Shown here piece after piece: positions 33,532-42,387 of a stretch of DNA of 64,000 nucleotides. Source of the stretch: Branchiibius cervicis (GTDB lineage: Bacteria > Actinomycetota > Actinomycetes > Actinomycetales > Dermatophilaceae); NCBI RefSeq assembly GCF_042661605.1, contig NZ_JBHSWJ010000002.1, positions 2,232,001 to 2,296,000 on the forward strand, written 5' to 3'. The notes below the pieces were generated by a model. It saw only the letters and a program-made list of their open reading frames with translations. It searched no databases and was not told the DNA's origin. The stretch's first letter is position 1; the number at the start of each line of letters is the position of its first letter. The translations under genes and the position numbers were made by a program.

Positions 33532-35348
33532 TCAGTCGGTATACAGGGAATCCAACTGGTCCTTGTACTTGTCAATGACCACCTTGCGCTTGAGCTTCAG
33601 GCTCGGGGTGATCTCGCCGTCCTCGATGGTCAGGTCGCGCGGCAGGATGATGAACCGCTTGATCTGCTCCCACCGGCCCAGGTCGAGGTTGAGCTTGTCG
33701 ACGTAGCTCTGGACCATGCTGCGGGCCTGCTGGGACATGACCACGTCGTGGTAGTCGCCCGGCACCCCGTTCGCCTCCGCCCAGGCCATGATCGACTCCT
33801 CGTCGAGGGTGATCAGTGCCGACACGAACTTGCGGCTCTCCCCTCGACCACCAGTTGCGAGACGTAGGGGCAGATGCCCTTGAAGCGCGCCTCGAGAGCT
33901 CCGGGCGCGACGTACTTGCCGTTGGAGGTCTTGAAGAGGTCCTTCTTGCGGTCGGTGATCTTCAGGTGCCCGGAGGGCAGCAACTCGCCGATGTCGCCGG
34001 TGTGCAGCCAGCCGTCGATCAACACTTCGGCGGTGGCGTCGGGCAGATCCTTGTAGCCGGCCATGACCCCGCCGCCCTTGATGAGCACCTCGCCGTCCTC
34101 GGCGATCTTGTACGTCGTGCCCGGCAGCGGCGGGCCGACCGTGCCGATCTTGTTGTCGTCCGGCAGGTTGACGCCGGCGGCGGCCGTCGTCTCGGTCAGG
34201 CCGTAACCCTCGAGGATGGGCACCCCGAGTCCGTCGAACCAGCGAGCGACATCGGTGTTGAGGGCGGCCGAGCCCGAGATGAAGAACCGCACGCGTCCAC
34301 CCAGCAGGGTGCGGATGTTGGACAGGACCAGGCGGTCGCCGACCGCGTGCTGGGCGGCCAGCAGCAGCGGCACCTTCCCGCCGTCCTCGCGGGCCTGCGA
34401 CACCTTGCGCGCATTGTCGGAGGCCCAGTGGAACAGTTTGGCCTTGATCCCGCCCGCCGAGTCGACCGTAGTGCTGACCTTGCCGTAGACCTTCTCGAAG
34501 ATCCGCGGCGCGGCGCCCATCCAGGTCGGCCGAATCACCGACAGGTTCTCGACGATCTTGTCAGGGCGGCCATCAACGGCGGTCTCCATCCCGATCCGCA
34601 CGGCCAGGCTGAGCAGCATCTTGCCGAAGACGTGCGCCAGGGGCAGCCAGAGGTACTGCACGTCGTCCTTGCTCAGGATGCCGAGCTCGTCGACCGCGCA
34701 GGATTCGTAGGTCCAGCACGAGTGCGGCAGCAGCACGCCCTTGGGTCGCCCGGTGGTGCCGGAGGTGTAGATCAACGTCGCCAACGCATCGGGCGTGATC
34801 TGCTCAAGCCGCTCGTCCAGCACCTCGGGGTGCTGCGCCAGATAGTCGGCACCCAAGGCAGTCAGGTCCGCGAGGCTGATCACCCACTCACCGTCTGATT
34901 TCCCGTCGAAGGTGACCACCTTGCTGACACCGGGTACGGCGTCCCGGCCTTCCAGAAGCAACTGCACCAAGGTGTCGTTCTCGGCGAAAACCACGTGGCT
35001 CTCGGAGTCGTTGACGATGAAACGGACGTCATCCTGGGTGCTGGTCGGGTAGATCGTCGTCGTCGCCGCGCCGGCCCACATGGCGGCGAGGTCCACCAGC
35101 ACCCACTCGATCCGCGTGGACGACGCCAGAGAGATCCGGCCCTGCGGCTGCACGCCGAGCGCGATGAGTCCCGCAGCCAGGTCACGCACTCGCGCGGAGG
35201 TCTGCGCCCAGGTCAGGTCGACCCAGTCGTCGCCTTCGGGGTACCGATACGCGGGGGCGTTGGGGGTGGCGGCCACCCGCTCCAGGAACATGTGAGCGAT
35301 GGAGCGCGGCTGGTCGAGCGTGGTCGCCTCCGCGGTGAGGGACGTCAT
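33532..35348 (-). CDS. Long-chain fatty-acid-CoA ligase, frame broken once
   Basis: An AMP-forming acyl-CoA synthetase of about 605 residues, like mycobacterial FadD15. The AMP motif 'LIYTSGTTGRPKGVLLPHS' is near residue 185, 'EGYGLTETTA' near 385, 'DGWLHTGDIGEL' near 455, and 'DRKKDLFKTSNGKYVAPG' near 475. The C-terminal lid with 'TPSLKLKRKVV' is in another frame. Adding one base in the C run 33840-33843 joins them ('VVEGESRKFVSALI'). The ATG at 35348 has GAAGAG upstream. The gene lies between the radical-SAM gene and rodA, where most actinobacteria have no such gene. Confidence 0.87.
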
Positions 35349-35390
35349 ACTCTTCATGATAGCCGGGCCGGTTCTACGGCTGTAGAGACC

Positions 35391-36526
35391 TCACGGCCGC
35401 CGTGCAGCGTCGTCGGAGTGCACTTTCAGCAGCAGACCGATCCCGATCCAGCAGGCGAACATGCTCGATCCGCCGTAGGACACGAAGGGCAGGGGCAGCC
35501 CCGTGACCGGAAGCACGGCGAGGTTCATCCCGATGTTCTGCAGGATCTGGAACAGGAACCAGCTGGACACCCCGACCGCGACCAACCGGCCGAAGCTGTC
35601 CTGGGTGTGCCAGGCGATCAGCAGGCCGCGGACGACCACGAAACCGAGTAGCGCGATCAGGGCGGCCGCACCGAGGAACCCGAGCTCCTCGGCCGCTGCG
35701 GAGAACACGAAGTCGCTTTGCTGGAAGGGAATGACACCGGCCTGGGTCGCCCGGCCGTGCAATAGGCCCTGGCCGGTCCAGCCGCCGCCTCCGATGGCCA
35801 ACCGCACCTGGTGCATCTGGTAGCCGATGCCGCCGGGGTCGGCGTCCGGGTGCAGGAAAGCCGTCAGCCGCGCCCTCTGGTAGGCGCTCAGCAACGGCGT
35901 GAACAACGCCGCCCACACCACTGCCGCCATCGCGACGAAGGCTGCGGTGATCCACGGCCAGCGGGCACCGGAGACGGTGACCACGCCGAGCCCGATCATG
36001 ACCAGGACCGTCGCCGACCCCAGATCCGGTTGCAGCACGACCAGCGCCACAGGAACCGCGACGAGTACGCCTGCGAGCAGCACGTCGCGGGCCGGCGGCC
36101 GGGCTCCGCGTTCCCCCGTTCGGCTAAGACCATGGGCAGGGCCACGCAGAGCGCCACCTTCGCGAATTCGGCCGGCTGCAAAGACAATCCGGGTAGTTCG
36201 ATCCACGACCGGGATCCGTTGATCGTCGAGCCGAGTGGTCCGAGTACGGCGAGTAGCCCCAGCAGCGCGAGCGCGTAGACGATCGGTGCGAGGGTCCGGA
36301 TCGTCCGAACCCGCAGCCGCATCACCCCGAACGCCATCACCATCCCGACGACCAGGTTGAACAGATGGTGGGCCAGGTAGCCGTGGCCGAGTCGATGCGT
36401 CGTGGAGTAGACCAACGTGGCTCCGACCAGCGACAGTCCCAAGGCGGCGATGACCAGGCCCCAGTCCAGACGCCACCAGGGCGTTCGAGGCGCGGACGGC
36501 GCAGCGGCCGGGGCGAGCGCCGTCAT
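35391..36526 (-). CDS. rodA: RodA-type cell-wall polymerase (SEDS), frame broken once
   Basis: A ~378-residue, ten-span SEDS glycosyltransferase that polymerises lipid II for elongation. 'GSTINGSRSWIELPGLSLQPAEFAK' in two adjacent parts is the RodA/FtsW block with the key Glu/Lys. The second frame carries 'ALVVLQPDLGSATVL', 'QMHQVRLAIGGGGWTGQGL', 'DFVFSAAAEELGFLG' and 'GLPLPFVSYGGSSM'. Adding one base in the C run 36113-36117 restores 'LAERGERGARPPARDV'. The position next to the radical-SAM gene favours RodA over FtsW. The ATG at 36526 lies 7 nt downstream of the ribF stop. Confidence 0.87.
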
Positions 36527-36533
36527 GGCGTCG

Positions 36534-37481
36534 TCAGCCGAGAAGTTCGCGGATCTCATCCACGTCGTGCCCGATCTGTGCGATCAGGGCCTCGATCGTC
36601 GTGAATTTGGTGTTTCCGCGGACGCGTTGCACGAACTGCACCCGCACCGACTCCCCGTACAGATCCAGGTCGTCGCGATCCAGCACGTACGCCTCGACGG
36701 TGCGGCGGTGGACGTCGTCGAACGTGGGGTTGGTGCCCACGGAGATCGCAGCAGGCATCCGGTGGTCGGGATCGCTGTCGGGCAGGGCATCGCGCACCAG
36801 CCACCCGGCGTACACCCCGTCCTCGGGAACCATGCCGGTGGCGTCGGCAGCCAGGTTCGCGGTCGGGTAGCCCAGCTCGCGACCGCGTTGCAGGCCGCGT
36901 ACGACCACGCCGTGCACCTCGGGGATGCGCCCCAGGATCTCGGCGGCGCCCGCGACGTCGCCGCTGATCATCCGCGCCCTCGTGTCGGTGGACGAGTAGC
37001 GCCGGTCGGTGCCGACGTCATCGACGATCGCCACGTCGTACCCGAACTCCCGGCCCAACTCGGCCAGGGTGTGCACGTCACCGGAGTTGCGCACCCCGAA
37101 GCGCATGTCCCGCCCGACCATCACCAGGCGCGCGTGGAGCGCGTCGACGAAGACCTCTTCGACGAACTCACGGGGCGTCTGGGCGGCCAGTTCCAGGGTG
37201 AAGGGCAGCACGAGGGTGATATCGACGCCCAGGTCCTCGAGCAGGTCCAGCCGATCGTCCAGGCTGATCAGGGCCTTGGGGGCGCGATCGGGGTGCAGTA
37301 CGGCGAGTGGGTGCGGCTCGAAGGTGACCGCGACGCTGGTCAGGTGGTCGGCGTGCGCTCGGTCCACCAATCTGGTCAACAGGGCCCGGTGGCCGAGGTG
37401 CACCCCGTCGAAGTTGCCGATCGTGACGACGGATGCCTGCAGATCGGCCGGGACCTGGTCCAGGGCGGTGAGGCGCAGCAC
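36534..37481 (-). CDS. ribF: Bifunctional riboflavin kinase / FAD synthetase
   Basis: A 315-residue enzyme making FMN and FAD. The N-terminal adenylyltransferase has 'VVTIGNFDGVHLGHRALL' (about 18-35) and 'TFEPHPLAVL'. The C-terminal kinase has 'VHGVVVRGLQRGRELGYPTANL' and 'AISVGTNPTF', the flavokinase signature. Length is normal. The usual actinobacterial order is rbfA-truB-ribF; here a Ni/Co transporter gene sits between truB and ribF. No FMN riboswitch is visible upstream. Confidence 0.95.
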   Translation of the reverse strand: MLRLTALDQVPADLQASVVTIGNFDGVHLGHRALLTRLVDRAHADHLTSVAVTFEPHPLAVLHPDRAPKALISLDDRLDLLEDLGVDITLVLPFTLELAAQTPREFVEEVFVDALHARLVMVGRDMRFGVRNSGDVHTLAELGREFGYDVAIVDDVGTDRRYSSTDTRARMISGDVAGAAEILGRIPEVHGVVVRGLQRGRELGYPTANLAADATGMVPEDGVYAGWLVRDALPDSDPDHRMPAAISVGTNPTFDDVHRRTVEAYVLDRDDLDLYGESVRVQFVQRVRGNTKFTTIEALIAQIGHDVDEIRELLG

Positions 37482-37525
37482 GCGCCAACCTTACCCAGGG
37501 CCGCTGAGGTGCTTCCGCTATGGGC

Positions 37526-38635
37526 TCAGGCCAGTTCGTGCTCGTCCAGCCGGAAGACGTGCCAGGCGGCGAGCGCGAGGACCCAGGTTCCGATGAAGAT
37601 ACCGACGATCACGAAGCCCACGTTGTCCAGCTCGATGGAACCCAGGGACGCGACCGGGCCGGACGTGATGTCGAAGCGGTCGGCGATGACGCCGCACAAC
37701 TCGATGGTGCCGATGATCAGGGCCACCACGATGGACACGCTGGTGACGGTGGCGTTGTAGTAGAGGCGACGCAGCGGTTTGGTGAACGCCCAGCCGTAGG
37801 CCTTGCTCATGAAGATGCCGTCGAGCGCGTCGAACAGGCTCATCCCGGCGGCGAAGAGGATCGGCAGCGTCAGGATGGCGTACCACGGCAGGGCGGAGGC
37901 AGCCGCTCCGCCGGCCAGGACCAGCAGGCTGATCTCGGTGGCGGTGTCGAATCCGAGGCCGAAGAGCAGGCCGACGGGGTACATCTGGATCGGCTTCTTC
38001 ACCGCGTTCAGCATGGGCTTGAGGATGCGGGCGAGGAAGCCGCGGGAGTTCAGGTGCGCTTCGAGAGCGGCCTCGTCGAGTTCGCCGGAGGTGCGGCTGC
38101 GCCACACCTTGATGATGCCGATCAGGGCGATCAGGTTGATGATCCCGATGGCCCACAGGAACACCCCCGAGACGGTGGTGCCGAAGGTGCCGAGAATGGT
38201 GTTGAGGGTCGTGCCTTCCGTGGTCGCCGTGCGCGACAGGGCCTTGATGCCGAGGGCCAGCAGCAAACAGAGCCCGAAGACGACGCTGGAGTGCCCGAGC
38301 GAGAACCAGAAGCCGACGCTGACCGGCCGCTGGCCCTCACCGCGCAGTTTGCGGGTGGTGTTGTCGATGGCGGCGATGTGGTCGGCATCGAAGGCGTGCC
38401 GCATCCCGAGGGTGTAGGCGGTGATGCCCAGCCCGATCCCGAAGAACTGGGCCTTGCCGGTGCCGTCGTCCCCCAGTGCGTAATGCTGCGGGGCGATGAT
38501 GAAAGCCAGTGTGCCCCAACCGATCACGTGCAAAGCGACGATGAAGGCGGCCATCCCGGCAATCGAGCGCATCTCGCTACGGCTCAAGCCTCTGACGTTG
38601 CTCCCGGCGCTGCGCATGGAGTTCATGACCGACAT
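37526..38635 (-). CDS. NiCoT-family nickel/cobalt transporter
   Basis: A 369-residue membrane permease with eight predicted spans, of the HoxN/NixA/NicT family. The diagnostic helix-II motif 'RHAFDADHIAAIDN' (HX4DH) is present, as are 'FWFSLGHSSVV' and 'LLFGLGFDTATEI'. It imports Ni2+ and/or Co2+ at low capacity. The ATG at 38635 gives the right N-terminus; longer frames run into truB. I found no cobalamin riboswitch and no Ni-enzyme genes nearby; the 79-bp upstream gap holds only a small palindrome (38677-38688). Its insertion between truB and ribF suggests a lineage-specific arrival. Confidence 0.9.
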   Translation of the reverse strand: MSVMNSMRSAGSNVRGLSRSEMRSIAGMAAFIVALHVIGWGTLAFIIAPQHYALGDDGTGKAQFFGIGLGITAYTLGMRHAFDADHIAAIDNTTRKLRGEGQRPVSVGFWFSLGHSSVVFGLCLLLALGIKALSRTATTEGTTLNTILGTFGTTVSGVFLWAIGIINLIALIGIIKVWRSRTSGELDEAALEAHLNSRGFLARILKPMLNAVKKPIQMYPVGLLFGLGFDTATEISLLVLAGGAAASALPWYAILTLPILFAAGMSLFDALDGIFMSKAYGWAFTKPLRRLYYNATVTSVSIVVALIIGTIELCGVIADRFDITSGPVASLGSIELDNVGFVIVGIFIGTWVLALAAWHVFRLDEHELA

Positions 38636-38714
38636 GATCGGCAGCCTATCGGTTGATGCGACTTGGTCGCGTCTAGCCCTTCGAAGGGTTGCGCCCTCCC
38701 CGAACAGACAGGTA

Positions 38715-39704
38715 CTACCGGGCCGGGAACACCACGTGCGACCGGGGGACGGCGCCCGATTGGTCCAGCATCGCCACCAGATCCTTGCCCGGACCGATCG
38801 CAGCGACCGGATCGGCGACCGGGTCGGCGGGTGCCAGCTTCTGGCCGTACCGCAGCTTACGCGCCTCGTCATCGGTCAGCTCTCGCACCGGGAACTGCTC
38901 CCGAGCCGCCTGAGCCATCGCGATGACCGGCAGTGCGTCGGGGTCCAGCGAGTCCAGCGCGGTGGCCAGGTCGAGCGTGAACCGGCCGACCGTCGTACGT
39001 CGAAGGGCAGTCAGGTGCCCGCCCACCCCGAGCGCCGTGCCCAGGTCACGGGCCAGCGCGCGCACGTAGGTCCCCGACGAAACCGCCACTCGCACATCCA
39101 AATCCACGCACTCCCCGACGTCGCGTCGGGCGAGAACGTCGAACGAGGACACCCGCACGGGACGCGCCGCGAGCTTGACCTCGTCGCCGCCGCGCACGCG
39201 CGCGTAGGCACGCTGACCGTCCACCTTGATCGCACTCACCGACGACGGCACCTGCCGGATGTCGCCGGACAGGCCAGCGATCGCCGTACCGATATCCGAG
39301 GCGGACAGGCCCGACGCGTCAGCCGAGGCTGTCACCGACCCCTCGGCGTCGTCGGTGACCGTGGATTCACCCAGCCGGATCGTCGCCTCGTAGGTCTTGT
39401 CGCAACCGACCAGGAAGGTGAGCAGCTTGGTCGCCCGGTTCAACCCCAGCACCAACACCCCGGTCGCCATCGGGTCCAGCGTGCCGGCGTGGCCCACGCG
39501 ACGGGTGCCTGCGAGCCGACGCACCCGGGCGACCACGTCGTGGCTGGTCCAGCCCGACGGCTTGTCGAGGATCAGCAGTCCGTCGGGTGAGTCAGTCCTT
39601 GTAGGGATTGGCGTCTCCCGCAGGCTTTGCCGCCGCAGCAGCTCGAGCCAGTTCGGCGTCCCGGGCGCGAGCCTCGGCCAGCGCCTTCTCGATCTGTTCG
39701 GCAC
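38715..39704 (-). CDS. truB: tRNA pseudouridine(55) synthase
   Basis: The TruB core is complete. It has 'GLLILDKPSGWTSHDVV', 'RRVGHAGTLDPMATGVLVL' with the catalytic Asp, 'KTYEATIRLG' and 'QVPSSVSAIKVDGQRAYA', plus a C-terminal PUA-like part. The enzyme makes Psi55 in the T-loop. The only canonical in-frame start is ATG 39704, which would overlap rbfA by 113 bp and add about 35 unconserved residues. The conserved sequence begins at about 39596, right at the rbfA stop, where no ATG, GTG or TTG is found. A non-standard start, or a missing base, is likely. Confidence 0.9.
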   Translation of the reverse strand: MPNRSRRRWPRLAPGTPNWLELLRRQSLRETPIPTRTDSPDGLLILDKPSGWTSHDVVARVRRLAGTRRVGHAGTLDPMATGVLVLGLNRATKLLTFLVGCDKTYEATIRLGESTVTDDAEGSVTASADASGLSASDIGTAIAGLSGDIRQVPSSVSAIKVDGQRAYARVRGGDEVKLAARPVRVSSFDVLARRDVGECVDLDVRVAVSSGTYVRALARDLGTALGVGGHLTALRRTTVGRFTLDLATALDSLDPDALPVIAMAQAAREQFPVRELTDDEARKLRYGQKLAPADPVADPVAAIGPGKDLVAMLDQSGAVPRSHVVFPAR

Positions 39705-40005
39705 CCTCGGGCACCGCGTCGTGGATGAATTCCAGCGACGGGGTGAGCCGGATGCCCAGGCCCTGGCCGACGTAGGTGCGGATCCGCCCGCGGTACTCGT
39801 TCAGCACCGTCTCAGCCGTCGCCCGGTCCTCTTCGCTGCCCATCACGGAGTAGAAGACCGACGCGTGCTGGGTGTCACCGGTGACCCGGACGTCGGTGAT
39901 CGTCACGAAGCCGAGCCGCTCGTCGTTGATCTCGCGCTCCAGATACTCCGCGACCAGCGTCTTGATGCGTTCTGCCACCTTGCGTGCGCGTGCCGGATCA
40001 GCCAT
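39592..40005 (-). CDS. rbfA: 30S ribosome-binding factor A
   Basis: A 137-residue KH-fold factor for 16S rRNA maturation and cold adaptation. The family features 'DERLGFVTITDVRVTGDTQHASVFYSV' (spread over about 29-55) and 'RTPSLEFIHD'-like 'RLTPSLEFIHDAV' are clear. An Ala-rich tail follows. The ATG at 40005 gives the standard 'MADPARARKVAERIK' start. The stop lies exactly where conserved TruB sequence begins, so the two genes are translationally linked. Confidence 0.94.
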   Translation of the reverse strand: MADPARARKVAERIKTLVAEYLEREINDERLGFVTITDVRVTGDTQHASVFYSVMGSEEDRATAETVLNEYRGRIRTYVGQGLGIRLTPSLEFIHDAVPEGAEQIEKALAEARARDAELARAAAAAKPAGDANPYKD

Positions 40006-40045
40006 GGCGAGCCACCTTCCTAGCCGTGAATCGAAGAACAACAGC

Positions 40046-41014
40046 CTAGTTGCGACCGGCACGTACGCCGACCATCAGGTCCCGATCGATGGATGCGTCG
40101 ACGCGGTGTCGGAAGGTGTCCCGTACGACGACCTGCAGCCCGTGCCCGTCCAGCAACTGCGCGAGGTCGTCGGTCGGCGCCACGTGCCGGTTGTAGGACA
40201 GACCCACCGCTCCCCCGGTCTTCAGCGTCCGCAACCAGCCGGGCAGCGCCGCGTCCAGCAACTCCAGGGGGCCCCGGCTGAGATCGCGGCCGGCGTGCGA
40301 TCCGTGCAGGACTCCGTACGGCGTGTCGGTGACGATCAGGTCGACGCTTGCCTTGGGGACGAACCCGTCCAGGGCGGTCGTGTCGGTGCGCAGATAGGTG
40401 ATCTTCTGCGTGTTGCCGGCTGTGAATGCGTCCTTGTCACAAGCGGTTTCGAGATCCAGGCGGGTGCCGCGATGGCTGGTGGCGATGGTGTGTTTGAGGC
40501 GATGGCTGCGCAGCCAGGTCTTGATGAAGAGCTCGTAGGCCTCGAAGTCCCGTTTGTCGATGTCTACGCCGACGGCGTTGTAGCCCAACAGCAGTGCCGT
40601 GTTCAGCGTCGTCCCGCGACCGCACATCGGATCCAGCACCGTGCGCCGCGGGCCCTTGGTCGTGACGTGTGCGTTGGTGACGTTCAGGCACAACCGGGTC
40701 CACGACTCGTTGGTCTTGCCCTGGTACTTCTGGATCGTCACTAGATCGTCGGGGTAGATTTCGCTGCGCTGCAACGGAATCGGGCGCAAAAGGTCGCCTT
40801 CGTGCTCGAAGACGGCCAACGCCCCGGACAGGCCGGAGAGCGCCGGAATGTCGGCGGCGGCGGCCGCGCACCCGACGTACGCCACTCCGGCCAGCTCGGT
40901 CACCGTGGCCGGCACACCGAGCACCTGCTCGGTCTCGGCGGCCATCAGCCGTGGCGCATCGGCGGCGTAGACGCGGTTCGCCGACGGCGAAACCAGCACC
41001 AGGTAGTCACTCAC
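40046..41014 (-). CDS. TRM11-like SAM-dependent methyltransferase
   Basis: A 322-residue protein. The C-terminal two-thirds form a class I methyltransferase with motif I 'VLDPMCGRGTTLNTALLLG' (about 135-153) and the catalytic 'VTDTPYG' (a D/N-P-P-Y variant). This places it near TRM11/RlmK-type N2-guanine or N6-adenine RNA methyltransferases. The first ~90 residues form a small domain of unknown role. The GTG at 41014 is the natural start; the longer frame crosses a divergent promoter. Target RNA unknown. It is divergent from a VOC protein gene. Confidence 0.72.
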   Translation of the reverse strand: MSDYLVLVSPSANRVYAADAPRLMAAETEQVLGVPATVTELAGVAYVGCAAAAADIPALSGLSGALAVFEHEGDLLRPIPLQRSEIYPDDLVTIQKYQGKTNESWTRLCLNVTNAHVTTKGPRRTVLDPMCGRGTTLNTALLLGYNAVGVDIDKRDFEAYELFIKTWLRSHRLKHTIATSHRGTRLDLETACDKDAFTAGNTQKITYLRTDTTALDGFVPKASVDLIVTDTPYGVLHGSHAGRDLSRGPLELLDAALPGWLRTLKTGGAVGLSYNRHVAPTDDLAQLLDGHGLQVVVRDTFRHRVDASIDRDLMVGVRAGRN

Positions 41015-41071
41015 AGCCGCCACGCTACCCGGCCACTGGTGGACGGATGACCGTCTCGGTAGCGTGGTCGG

Positions 41072-41502
41072 ATGCCGGCCCGCACCTTCCAGGTCACCTT
41101 CGATGCCGCCGATCCACGCCGCCTCGGTGAGTTCTGGATCGCCGCCCTCGGGTACGCCGAGGAGGCACCTCCCGAGGGCTTCGACAGCTGGCCGGCTGCA
41201 CTCACCGCGTGGGGTCTGCCGCCGGAGCGGCACAACGACGCCTACGCCATCGTCGACCCTCCGGGTCGGGTCCGCGGATCTTCATCCAGAAGGTGCCGGA
41301 ACCCAAGACCGCCAAGAACCGCGTCCACCTGGACATCCGGGTGTCCGGCGTCCGCGGCAACGAGGGCAAGACGTCGGCGCTGAGCGCGGAGGCCGAGCGG
41401 TTGGAGGCGCTGGGCGGCACCCGGGTCGAGGAGATCCACAACGATCTGGATCACTTCGTGGTGATGCAGGACCCGGAAGGCAACGAGTTCTGCCTGACCT
41501 GA
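41072..41502 (+). CDS. VOC-superfamily (glyoxalase-like) protein, frame broken once
   Basis: The first frame starts 'MPARTFQVTFDAADPRRLGEFW', the typical first beta-alpha unit of a glyoxalase-like protein. The second frame has 'FIQKVPEPKTAKNRVHLDIRV' and the closing 'FVVMQDPEGNEFCLT'. Adding one C in the run 41257-41259 gives a ~143-residue protein ('VDPSGSGPRIFIQK'). These proteins are small metal-dependent enzymes or antibiotic-binding proteins; substrate unknown. It is convergent with, and 6 bp from, the sucrase/ferredoxin-like gene. Confidence 0.72.
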
Positions 41503-41508
41503 GGTCGT

Positions 41509-42387
41509 TCAATCGATGGCGATCAGTTCGAACTGCTTGACCCGGCCGGGGATCCGCGCGTGGCAGGTCGACAGCAGCGGCTCGGACAGGCGGGTGCGCA
41601 ACGTCACGGTCAGCGGTACGGGCTCGGCGGCCAGCACGACGATGGTGATCTGCCCGTCCTCTGTGACAGCGAGCGGCGCATAGGCGTCGATGCGGTCGTC
41701 GGCGCGCGCCAACCGCGCGAAATGCTGCGCGGTCTGCACGGCATGCGGGTACGCCGATCGGCCGCGAAGTAGCCGATCGTCCAGTCTGCCCTGGGTGTAG
41801 AGAGTGACGATCCCGGCGGGATCGGCGGCCTCGTCGACCCGCCCGTAGGACAAGCCGTGCGGTAACAGGATCATCGTGGCCGCGAACCGGTCACCGCCGA
41901 CATGCGAACACTCCCAGGTCTCTTCGGGGTATCGGGCTGCGATGGCGGCGGCGACACCGCGGCCCCGGACCGCACAGCACTGGTCGTGCCGGCCGTGGGC
42001 GCAGACGATGACCAGCGGGCCGTCGACCGGGTGACCACCGCTTCCGTCCAGCGGGAGGTCGAGATACTCCGACGGCGAGGTCACCTCTCCGCCCACCAAC
42101 GACTCCTGGCCGGGCGTCGAGCCTGCGATGAACCAGCGCCAGCGGGGCGTCGGTGTGCGCCGACCGGGGCGACGGATGGCGGCGATCCGCATCCCGGCCG
42201 CCTCGGCCCGGCGCACGATGGCCAGACCGAGCGCCGGATCGAGAATCGACGGCGATTCACGGAACGCCGATGCGCCCCATCCGCCGGACACCTCCAGCAG
42301 GAGCCAGGCGAGGCCGGCGGACGCCGTGCCGTAGAGCGGGTCGTGCCGGTCCCGGGACTGAACGCTGCAGGGCCGCTGATCGATCAA
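41509..42387 (-). CDS. Sucrase/ferredoxin-like (thioredoxin-fold ferredoxin) family protein
   Basis: A 292-residue cytoplasmic protein of the Suc/Fer-like (Apd1-related) family. The cluster-binding region 'VCAHGRHDQCCAVRG' lies near residues 126-140 and 'CSHVGGDRFAATMILLPHG' near 157-175. Apd1-type members bind a [2Fe-2S] cluster with Cys and His ligands. The TTG start at 42387 is chosen because TTGA overlaps the TGA stop of the upstream JmjC gene; no ATG or GTG fits. It is the last gene of the repeat-peptide/JmjC operon. An electron-transfer or redox role for that operon is my inference. Confidence 0.72.
   Translation of the reverse strand: MIDQRPCSVQSRDRHDPLYGTASAGLAWLLLEVSGGWGASAFRESPSILDPALGLAIVRRAEAAGMRIAAIRRPGRRTPTPRWRWFIAGSTPGQESLVGGEVTSPSEYLDLPLDGSGGHPVDGPLVIVCAHGRHDQCCAVRGRGVAAAIAARYPEETWECSHVGGDRFAATMILLPHGLSYGRVDEAADPAGIVTLYTQGRLDDRLLRGRSAYPHAVQTAQHFARLARADDRIDAYAPLAVTEDGQITIVVLAAEPVPLTVTLRTRLSEPLLSTCHARIPGRVKQFELIAID

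Noticed and set aside
36113..36117. rodA as a true pseudogene
   Set aside because: One added base in the C run restores every conserved block, and the same kind of defect recurs in several other core genes.
38636..38714. Cobalamin or nickel riboswitch upstream of the Ni/Co transporter
   Set aside because: The gap is only 79 bp and lacks the conserved cobalamin box; only a short palindrome is present.
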